A DNA stretch of 6,149 bases from Parachlamydiaceae bacterium. GTDB lineage: Bacteria; Chlamydiota; Chlamydiia; Chlamydiales; Parachlamydiaceae. The notes below the pieces were generated by a model. The model made no database searches. It was not told the origin of the DNA and saw only the letters and a program-made list of their open reading frames with translations. Made by a program: the position numbers and the translations under genes. The stretch is from NCBI GenBank assembly GCA_003164155.1, contig PLSG01000573.1, positions 1 to 6,149 of the forward strand, in the 5' to 3' direction. Positions within the stretch are counted from its first letter, which is position 1, and every line of letters starts with the position of its first letter. Shown piece after piece: positions 1-4,391 of the stretch.

Positions 1-46
1 GACATTTCAACTTTGCGCCAACAGTCTATTTTTAAGTGATTTCTAT

Positions 47-75
47 TTGACGCTTTATAGGCACGCCTATAAGAT
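47..75 (+). promoter_or_regulatory. Putative sigma70 promoter of the small secreted protein gene
   Basis: A -35 box TTGACG (47-52, 5 of 6 consensus) is followed after 17 nt by TAAGAT (70-75, 4 of 6). An alternative -10, TATAAG (68-73), has a better sequence but only a 15-nt spacer. Transcription would start near 82, leaving a leader of about 30 nt before the ATG at 111. The spacer and -10 are covered by a perfect palindrome listed separately, so the promoter may be regulated. Confidence 0.5.
55..72. promoter_or_regulatory. 18-bp palindrome, operator-like, over the promoter
   Basis: TTATAGGC (55-62) and GCCTATAA (65-72) are perfect inverted 8-bp half-sites around a 2-nt centre. The palindrome lies between the -35 box and the -10 region, where a dimeric repressor would block RNA polymerase. 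No regulator gene is in the window, so the binding protein is unknown. It could instead be a small hairpin of the local DNA, but the position favours an operator. Confidence 0.45.
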
Positions 76-110
76 AAGTGTAACCCTTACTCTAACCAAG
101 AGGTCTATAT

Positions 111-413
111 ATGCGTAAACTAATGGCTGTAATGTCTGTCGCGTGTGTGTTATCCCCTTTAGCTTTAGCTTGGAGCGCTCTGCCTCCCCTCTATCAAAAT
201 ATTCGAGAGTATAAAGCTTTGATTGAGAATCCGCAACTCGGCCAGTTGATGCACAGCGGAGAGCAAATCACGTCCATTGAAAGGACGCAGATGGGCTTTA
301 TCGTGACAGGCACGCAAACGCAGCTCGAAGTCGAAATCGTTTACAGCAGTGAACAATCCATCGGCCCTGTTAAGTTTAGCTTGGTCTTTAATCAAGTGGG
401 AAAAACTGAATAG
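111..413 (+). CDS. Small secreted protein of unknown function
   Basis: This encodes 100 residues. The ATG at 111 is preceded by AAGAGG (98-103) with 7 nt of spacing, which favours it over the in-frame ATG at codon 5. The N-terminus is a classical Sec signal peptide: Arg2-Lys3, a hydrophobic core (about residues 4-19), then A-L-A at 18-20 for signal peptidase I cleavage before Trp21. Cys12 is not in a good lipobox, so lipidation is unlikely. The mature part is about 80 residues. It starts with an amphipathic stretch (residues 24-50) and continues with alternating beta-like segments (52-95), suggesting a small periplasmic or exported beta-containing domain. I do not recognise the family. The gene appears monocistronic, with a possible operator over its promoter and a repeat element downstream. 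Confidence 0.75.
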   Translation: MRKLMAVMSVACVLSPLALAWSALPPLYQNIREYKALIENPQLGQLMHSGEQITSIERTQMGFIVTGTQTQLEVEIVYSSEQSIGPVKFSLVFNQVGKTE

Positions 414-433
414 GCTTTGAAGGGCCTTATTCA
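407..433 (+). terminator. Weak hairpin at the end of the small secreted protein gene
   Basis: TGAATAGGC (407-415) pairs with GCC-T-TATTCA (424-433), a 9-bp stem with one bulged base and an 8-nt loop. It overlaps the TAG stop at 411-413. Only a short CCTTT follows, so termination may be weak or left to the larger inverted repeats just downstream. Confidence 0.3.
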
Positions 434-439
434 CCTTTG

Positions 440-681
440 CTTAACAAATTGGCCGCAAAAGAATGCAAAGAACACAAAAAAACACATTCTTTTTTAGCCA
501 TTTTCACCATCACCGGGAAAACTTTCTGTCAATGAGTAGCTATCCTTCCCATCTTATCCATTCTGTGAAATTTTCAAGATAGGAAGATGGGAAGGATAGA
601 AGAAACGGTTACGGTAACTGAAAGGTGCATAAGGCCTCTTTTTTTGCGCGCTTGTTGTTCTTTTGCGGCCAATTTGTTAAG
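440..681. mobile_element. MITE-like 242-bp element with long terminal inverted repeats
   Basis: Positions 440-463 and 658-681 are perfect 24-bp inverted repeats; the outer end begins CTTAACAAATTGG. The symmetry continues inward without indels to 482 and 639, with 36 of 43 positions pairing, including an A7/T7 block at 476-482 and 639-645. The interior has no open reading frame above about 16 codons and carries a second, off-centre hairpin (540-599). Long terminal inverted repeats around a short non-coding core are typical of MITEs or internally deleted insertion sequences. No target-site duplication is visible next to either end, and whether the element occurs elsewhere in the genome cannot be seen here. 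It could also be a large structured 3' end for the upstream gene. Confidence 0.55.
540..599. repeat. Nested inverted repeat inside the MITE-like element
   Basis: Positions 540-555 (CTATCCTTCCCATCTT) and 584-599 form a perfect 16-bp inverted repeat. After a 3-nt bulge (581-583) the pairing continues with 556-558 against 578-580. Its symmetry centre (about 569.5) differs from that of the outer arms (560.5), so it is an independent structure. No T-tract follows, so a simple intrinsic terminator is unlikely. Confidence 0.75.
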
Positions 682-696
682 TTCTTATTTGTTGTT

Positions 697-725
697 TTGA
701 CAATTGTTGAAGATTGAGGTATACT
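697..725 (+). promoter_or_regulatory. Near-consensus sigma70 promoter of the CCCH zinc-finger gene
   Basis: TTGACA (697-702) is a perfect -35 box. It is separated by exactly 17 nt from TATACT (720-725, 5 of 6 consensus). Transcription should start near 732, giving a leader of about 100 nt before the GTG at 834. The -35 box begins 15 bp beyond the right end of the inverted-repeat element. This is the strongest promoter in the window by sequence. Confidence 0.75.
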
Positions 726-822
726 ACTTTCAAACTAATCTTGTATGGATAATATTTTAGATGTGAGTGCGCGTTTATTTAAATCATATTTCGATTGAAA
801 GAGCGACTGCTTTTAATTTTTT

Positions 823-836
823 GGAGGCTTCTTGTG
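823..836 (+). promoter_or_regulatory. Shine-Dalgarno site deciding a GTG start
   Basis: GGAGG (823-827) is followed by CTTCTT and GTG (834-836), an ideal 6-nt spacing. A longer in-frame reading from the TTG at 795 has no comparable ribosome binding site and would place the GGAGG inside the coding region. The GTG is therefore the likely start, removing 13 residues from the longest possible reading frame. Confidence 0.8.
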
Positions 837-1724
837 AGTAATTATTTTGAGGACTATGCTATACAACCAAACATTGAGTACCTCATGTCCCTTCCTCGCT
901 CTGCCCCTACTCAAAATTTTGACTCCCTGCCGCCACCCATCCCAACCCCTGCTCCTCAGCCTTCGCTTATGCCTGCGGCTGAAACCAGCCATTCATCAAT
1001 GCAGTTGATGGCTCCTTGGGATAGGGCTGCGCATTATACAACGTCATCTTTGCCTACCTATGCTACACATGCACCCTCTTCGCCGGTGTTCTCGCCTAGT
1101 TTATCAAATAGAAGGGTAACCCCTTTAAATCATTCAGCTCCCATGCCCATGCATGGTTTTTTCCCATCTGGAATGAATTCCGGTTATCCCCTTAGCTCAT
1201 CCAGCCCATCTGTTGGGTATGTTCCCTTGACGGTCAAGCTGGAAAATACGCATTCCCATATGTATGCTCCGCCTATGCCCATGTCTGGTTCGAGTTTTCC
1301 TGGAAATTATCATCCTGGAGCATACGCTTTGCCAGATACCTCAACGACATCGCAATCCATAGAATTTGTTCAAGAAAAATTTGAAAAAGAGCAAGGTGGG
1401 CCGCGCATTTCACGCGGTCATACCTCAGATCACTCTATCAGCTCTCAGCCTCCTCGTACAGCGAGCAAACTGTCTGCCCATACGCCTGCTTTTGTCCCGG
1501 CCGAAGAAACTTTGCCAGGAACTTCACAGGGATTAATTGCCAAAAAGGTCTTCAAGCTGTGGAGTAAATTGCAGCTGTGTAGGTCTTTTCATAAATCCCC
1601 TGAGGATCCAAAGCCAGCGCCTTGTCGCTTTGGGGATGCCTGCAGATACGCCCATAGCCTTGAAGAGTTAGGGCAGGAGATAATGATACCTACAGGCGCG
1701 GTGACATTCGTCGCCCCTTATTAG
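834..1724 (+). CDS. Putative effector with PAM2-like motif and TTP-type CCCH zinc finger
   Basis: This encodes 296 residues from the GTG at 834. Residues 1-240 are low complexity, rich in Pro, Ser, Thr, Met and Tyr and probably disordered. They include a proline run (LPPPIPTPAP, about 32-41) and two similar patches around MPMHGFFPSG (104-113) and MPMSGSSFPG (148-157). At 211-222 is SKLSAHTPAFVP, matching the PAM2 pattern L-x3-A/T-x2-F-x-P that binds the MLLE domain of eukaryotic poly(A)-binding protein. Near the C-terminus is one CCCH finger, Cys249-x14-Cys264-x5-Cys270-x3-His274. It has the tristetraprolin flanks K-x-x-L-C-R-x-F before it and S-L-E-E-L after it. The first Cys spacing is 14 instead of the usual 8. 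Such fingers bind AU-rich RNA in eukaryotes. A role as an exported effector acting on host mRNA is inferred. I saw no signal peptide or membrane segment. The gene is convergent with another effector-like gene. Confidence 0.85.
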   Translation: MSNYFEDYAIQPNIEYLMSLPRSAPTQNFDSLPPPIPTPAPQPSLMPAAETSHSSMQLMAPWDRAAHYTTSSLPTYATHAPSSPVFSPSLSNRRVTPLNHSAPMPMHGFFPSGMNSGYPLSSSSPSVGYVPLTVKLENTHSHMYAPPMPMSGSSFPGNYHPGAYALPDTSTTSQSIEFVQEKFEKEQGGPRISRGHTSDHSISSQPPRTASKLSAHTPAFVPAEETLPGTSQGLIAKKVFKLWSKLQLCRSFHKSPEDPKPAPCRFGDACRYAHSLEELGQEIMIPTGAVTFVAPY

Positions 1725-1755
1725 ATGAACTGCTCCTCACATAGATAACTCAGGA

Positions 1756-1835
1756 CTAGTACATTGTCAAGGGAGAATTTGATAGGGAAAAATATTTTAA
1801 TTCTACTTATCAATTCTACCTTGACAGTGTACTAG
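1756..1835. repeat. Long imperfect inverted repeat between convergent genes
   Basis: Positions 1756-1780 and 1811-1835 pair as 22 Watson-Crick pairs, one G-T and two mismatches out of 25. With one bulged T at 1780 the stem instead continues inward (1781-1786 against 1806-1811) to about 30 bp. The apex is AT-rich (1787-1805). The outer ends are CTAGTACA and TGTACTAG. There is no T-tract after either arm, so it may be a small palindromic repeat element or a structured bidirectional transcription end rather than a canonical terminator. Confidence 0.7.
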
Positions 1836-1836
1836 C

Positions 1837-1869
1837 GTCAAGCATCCCCTCCGTGGGAGGGCGCTTGGC
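1837..1869. terminator. GC-rich hairpin between convergent genes
   Basis: CCCTCC (1847-1852) pairs with GGAGGG (1856-1861) around a GTG loop. Below a small internal loop, CAAGC (1839-1843) pairs with GCTTG (1863-1867), extended by G1837-C1869 and T1838-G1868. On the plus strand only TTT follows. On the minus strand the hairpin begins 5 nt after the TAG of the gene ending at 1875. It probably helps end transcripts from both sides, although no proper U-tract is present. Confidence 0.5.
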
Positions 1870-1874
1870 TTTAA

Positions 1875-2852
1875 CTATGCGCGGCTCATTGTGTTGAGAG
1901 TGATGCTAGTTTTCTTTTCAGGGTTAACACTTCCAGGTAGTTGTTCTTGTTGTTCTTTCGGATCTGTAAAAAAAACACTGCCATATATTGAATCGCCGGA
2001 ATCGTCGGAATCCTTTCGAACGATGTAAGTACGTGCTCGAAGAGTCCCATACTTCTCATCATCCGTCTCTTTTTGTCTCGCCTCTGGACTGTCAAAATCG
2101 TCTGAAAAGGATGAGGCTGACTGGAGATTGACACTTGCACTTGCAGGTCCTAATGGTCCGTTTCTAAATACTTCGCGAGAAGATGTTCCAGGTTCAGCCA
2201 CCTGGGTCATTTGCGGTGCTTGCAATGGCGAAGGAGTCGACGTGGTACTGCTGAGTTTGGCATGTTCTTCGTTAGTAGCGGTAGGCTCAACCACAGCGGA
2301 ATGCGGTCTGGGAGAGCTCGCAGGGGCATTAGATTGAATTTTTTTTAAAGGTGGTCGAGGGCGTTCTTGCGGCATGGATTTGGCATGTTCTTCGTTGGTA
2401 GTGGTAGGCGCAGCCATAGCTGAATGCTGTCTGGGAGAGAGCGCAGGGGCATCAAATTGATTTTCGTTTAAAGACGATCGAGGGCGTTTTTGTGGCATGG
2501 ATTTGGCAAATTCTTCGTTGATAGATCGGCAAAGCTCAATAGTCTCCGTGTTGCAGTCTTCAACCTCTTGAAGCAATTTTGGGAGCTTCTTGTTGAGTGC
2601 GGCGTGTTCTTGTTTTGAAAATTTCTTTCCCTTTTCGGAAAACCCCTCTGTTTCCATTTTAGCAAAGCAGTCGGCAGCTATTTTTTGAACTCGCAAGACA
2701 TCCTTTTTTTGGGAGTGTGGCTCCTGGTCGATATTAGATAGGATATCTATTGAGCCTTGTAATGCACTTACTTTTTGGGTGATGTTGTTAAATAAGTGAT
2801 CTGGAAGAGCGGTTTTGTTTGAGTGGCAACAAAAAAAACTACATGTAGGCAT
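1875..2852 (-). CDS. Putative effector with tandem 41-aa repeats and C-terminal tyrosine motifs
   Basis: This encodes 325 residues. The ATG at 2852 has AGGA 5 nt upstream. I do not recognise a family. The N-terminus has Cys4, Cys8 and Cys9 in an aromatic context with no following hydrophobic core, so it is not a Sec signal peptide; S-acylation in a host cell is conceivable. Residues 14-115 are charged and mostly helical. Residues 112-199 contain a 41-residue repeat starting NEE(F/H)AKSMPQ at 112 and 153, plus a third partial copy at 194; the two full copies share 26 of 41 residues. The repeats and the section to about 260 are rich in Pro, Ser and Thr and likely disordered. The acidic tail carries DDEKYGTL (264-271), Tyr276 and DSIYGSV (287-293). 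These resemble the tyrosine motifs that host kinases phosphorylate in bacterial effectors (EPIYA-like, ITIM-like). The effector role is inferred. Confidence 0.8.
   Translation of the reverse strand: MPTCSFFCCHSNKTALPDHLFNNITQKVSALQGSIDILSNIDQEPHSQKKDVLRVQKIAADCFAKMETEGFSEKGKKFSKQEHAALNKKLPKLLQEVEDCNTETIELCRSINEEFAKSMPQKRPRSSLNENQFDAPALSPRQHSAMAAPTTTNEEHAKSMPQERPRPPLKKIQSNAPASSPRPHSAVVEPTATNEEHAKLSSTTSTPSPLQAPQMTQVAEPGTSSREVFRNGPLGPASASVNLQSASSFSDDFDSPEARQKETDDEKYGTLRARTYIVRKDSDDSGDSIYGSVFFTDPKEQQEQLPGSVNPEKKTSITLNTMSRA
2256..2519 (-). repeat. 123-bp tandem repeat inside the effector-like gene
   Basis: Two full copies (2397-2519 and 2274-2396) and the first 18 bp of a third (2256-2273) lie in frame with a period of exactly 123 bp. 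I count 21 differences between the full copies without indels, so 102 of 123 bases agree. The encoded units differ at 15 of 41 residues. The repeat is a recent internal duplication and could vary in copy number between strains. Confidence 0.9.
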
Positions 2853-2939
2853 AATTGTCCTATTATTTTTTTTCTATGTTTTTTTTAAGATGGTATGGAT
2901 TTAGCAGATGAAGAATAGCAAGATACCAGTGTTAGTCTT

Positions 2940-2967
2940 ATTATACCGTGAGAATATAAAGAAACAA
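2940..2967 (-). promoter_or_regulatory. Putative promoter of the repeat-containing effector-like gene
   Basis: On the minus strand a perfect TATAAT lies at 2945-2940. TTGTTT (2967-2962, 3 of 6 consensus) lies upstream of it with a 16-nt spacer. The start would be near 2933, with a leader of about 80 nt rich in A-tracts before the ATG at 2852. The -35 box is weak, so an activator or a minor promoter is possible. Confidence 0.45.
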
Positions 2968-3002
2968 TAAAGAAAAGCTAAATTAAAATTATGCATGAAA
3001 TG

Positions 3003-3040
3003 CGATGGTCGCAAAATCCAGTCAGATTTTGCGACCATCG
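3003..3040 (-). terminator. Perfect 16-bp hairpin downstream of the alcohol dehydrogenase gene
   Basis: CGATGGTCGCAAAATC (3003-3018) and its exact complement (3025-3040) flank a 6-nt loop. The hairpin lies about 80 nt past the stop of the alcohol dehydrogenase on the minus strand. The sequence after it on that strand is CATTTCATGC, without a clear U-tract. It is most likely a transcript end or a 3'-stabilising stem. It also separates this transcript from the promoter at 2940-2967. Confidence 0.55.
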
Positions 3041-3119
3041 GTAAAATGGATCTTCACCGTCCTTGTTGAATGAAGCATGTCGCTCTTTTGAACTGTCGCA
3101 TTTAGGGAAATAAAAGCCA

Positions 3120-4148
3120 TCAATGCGCTAGGGAAGGGACAAGGACGACCCTGAAGCGCGCTTTGCCGCTCATCATCCGATCATAGGCTTCGGCGGCTTT
3201 TTCCAAAGGGAAGACTTCGTTCATGGAGCGCACTCCCGTCTGCGCGCTAAAAGACAAAGTGTCTTGTGAATCCATGGCAGTGCCGGAGGGCCATCCCATG
3301 ATCGACCTGCGAGCACCAATTAAAGCAAGGGAAGAGACTTCAATCGGTTCCTTGCCTATCCCTAATATGATCAGCGTACCATTCACAGCGAGGCCTTCGA
3401 TTACTGAACTTATAGCCTTGGTGTTGGTAACTGTAGACAAGGCCACCTGAGCACCCCCAGATTTCATCAATTCTTTCTTGGGATCTTGGGTTTGGCTGTC
3501 GATGTATTGATGGGCACCCAATTCTTTGGCTAGACTTTCTTTATCCTTTCCCCTGGCAATGGCAATCACTTTAAATCCCATTTTCGCCGCAAACTGTATG
3601 GCCAAATGCCCTAACCCTCCGATCCCGATTACGGCTACGACATCTCCTGGGCGGGCATGGCTGTTGCGCAAGGCGTTATAGGTGGTGATGCCGGCGCACA
3701 TCAAGGGTCCCACCTCTACGGCAGAAAGCTCATCTGGCACTCTGGCTAAGGCTTCGACAGGGGCTAGCATATAGTCGGCGTACCCTCCGTCGTATGAGAT
3801 GCCGGGAATCTGGGCATTGCGGCAGGTGATAAAGTCGCCACGGCGGCAAGAATCGCACACTCGGCAATGTCCGCCATGCCATCCTATGCCGACTCTTTGC
3901 CCTGGCTGCCATCCCAAAACGCCATCGCCTAGCTTATCTATCACTCCGGCCACTTCGTGTCCAGGCACGCGGGGGTACTGAATTCCCGGAAAAGAGCCTT
4001 CTTTGGTAAAAGAATCGCTGTGACATATTCCACAAGCCTCCACGCGAATGCGCACGGTCCCGGCAGTTGGTTCGGGGATGGGGCGCTCTACCAGTTCAAA
4101 TGGAGCATTGGGGCTGGTCACTTGCATAACGCGCATCTTATTAGACAT
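3120..4148 (-). CDS. Zinc-dependent medium-chain alcohol dehydrogenase
   Basis: This encodes 342 residues, full length for the family. It interconverts alcohols and aldehydes or ketones with NAD(P) in the cytoplasm. The GroES-like catalytic domain (about 1-150) has zinc ligands Cys42 (in CGICHSD), His64-Glu65 (in GHE) and Cys151. The structural zinc site is Cys95, Cys98, Cys101 and Cys109 (C-x2-C-x2-C-x7-C). The Rossmann domain (about 165-300) carries the GIGGLG loop at 175-180. The second beta strand ends A-I-A-R-G-K without the Asp or Glu typical of NAD-specific enzymes, which suggests NADP(H) preference (inferred). The GIGGLGHLA signature is that of the bacterial ADH/cinnamyl-alcohol-dehydrogenase branch; the substrate cannot be told. 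The ATG at 4148 has a perfect AGGAGG 4 nt upstream. The gene appears monocistronic, with its own promoter. Confidence 0.95.
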   Translation of the reverse strand: MSNKMRVMQVTSPNAPFELVERPIPEPTAGTVRIRVEACGICHSDSFTKEGSFPGIQYPRVPGHEVAGVIDKLGDGVLGWQPGQRVGIGWHGGHCRVCDSCRRGDFITCRNAQIPGISYDGGYADYMLAPVEALARVPDELSAVEVGPLMCAGITTYNALRNSHARPGDVVAVIGIGGLGHLAIQFAAKMGFKVIAIARGKDKESLAKELGAHQYIDSQTQDPKKELMKSGGAQVALSTVTNTKAISSVIEGLAVNGTLIILGIGKEPIEVSSLALIGARRSIMGWPSGTAMDSQDTLSFSAQTGVRSMNEVFPLEKAAEAYDRMMSGKARFRVVLVPSLAH

Positions 4149-4200
4149 GAAGCCTCCTGTTTAAATATTTTTAAGATTAGGTATAAGCTCATCTTGACAT

Positions 4201-4228
4201 ATTATATTTATAAATTGCCACATCTAAA
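4201..4228 (-). promoter_or_regulatory. Putative promoter of the alcohol dehydrogenase gene
   Basis: A perfect minus-strand TATAAT (4206-4201) is preceded after 16 nt by TTTAGA (4228-4223, 4 of 6 consensus). The start would fall near 4194, giving a leader of about 45 nt before the ATG at 4148. The region is AT-rich. A TTGACA on the plus strand (4194-4199) has no -10 partner and is ignored. Confidence 0.5.
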
Positions 4229-4245
4229 AGAACATCGCCATTTGG

Positions 4246-4260
4246 GCGGGTGTAGTTCAG
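4246..4260 (+). other. 15-nt match to the 5' end of a tRNA-Gly gene, remnant or chance
   Basis: GCGGGTGTAGTTCAG is the sequence expected for the acceptor strand and D-arm start of many bacterial tRNA-Gly genes. After it the sequence becomes GGGGGGAGGC and then GGGACAAAA repeats. No anticodon arm, T-arm (GGTTCGA) or matching 3' acceptor strand follows within 100 nt, so no tRNA is encoded. It may be a scar of a tRNA gene broken by rearrangement or repeat growth. The match relies on recall of tRNA-Gly sequences, and chance is possible. Confidence 0.3.
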
Positions 4261-4273
4261 GGGGGAGGCAGAA

Positions 4274-4328
4274 GGGACAAAAAGAGACCAAAAAGACAAA
4301 AGGGACAAAAGGGACAAAAGGGACAAAA
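4274..4328. repeat. 9-bp tandem repeat, unit GGGACAAAA
   Basis: Three perfect GGGACAAAA units run at 4302-4328. They are preceded by degenerate copies GGGACAAAAA (4274-4283), GAGACCAAAAA (4284-4294) and GACAAAA (4295-4301). On the minus strand the unit reads TTTTGTCCC, that is, one arm of the flotillin operon terminator hairpin plus a T-tract, repeated. Copy number is probably variable through slippage. Confidence 0.85.
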
Positions 4329-4357
4329 GCATAGTTTTTATGCCTCTTTAGTCCCTT
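4318..4357 (-). terminator. Intrinsic terminator of the nfeD-flotillin operon
   Basis: On the minus strand AAGGGAC (4357-4351) pairs with GTCCCTT (4324-4318), AAA (4349-4347) with TTT (4328-4326), and GCATA (4343-4339) with TATGC (4333-4329). This gives about 15 bp with one mismatch, a 3-nt bulge and a 5-nt loop. It lies 35 nt past the flotillin stop. The following minus-strand sequence is T-rich in short blocks (TTGTCCCTTTTGTCCC), not one clean U-run. Confidence 0.6.
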
Positions 4358-4391
4358 ATGTCTTTTCTTTCACCGCAGATGTGTGTGGATG

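Noticed and set aside
531..581. Short plus-strand reading frame of 16 codons inside the inverted-repeat element
   Set aside because: It is too short, spans the inner hairpin and has no ribosome binding site.
795..833. TTG start giving a 13-residue longer CCCH protein
   Set aside because: The GGAGG site at 823-827 with 6-nt spacing points to the GTG at 834, and the TTG has no comparable ribosome binding site.
1125..1166. Second PAM2-like stretch (L98-N99-x2-A102) in the CCCH protein
   Set aside because: The required Phe three residues after Ala102 is replaced by Pro105 and the next Phe is out of register, so only half the motif is present.
2128..2337. Plus-strand open frame inside the repeat gene
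   Set aside because: It is a shadow of the minus-strand gene, with composition dictated by the repeats and no ribosome site.
4194..4199. Plus-strand TTGACA as a promoter
   Set aside because: No -10 box lies 16-18 nt downstream, and no plus-strand gene follows.
4274..4328. CRISPR-like array from the regular GGGACAAAA units
   Set aside because: Units are 9 bp and directly abutting, with no spacers; this is a simple tandem repeat.
3957..4334. Plus-strand open frame of 125 codons ending in T-K-G repeats
   Set aside because: It lies antisense to the alcohol dehydrogenase start, and its C-terminus merely translates the GGGACAAAA tandem repeats; there is no plausible start signal.
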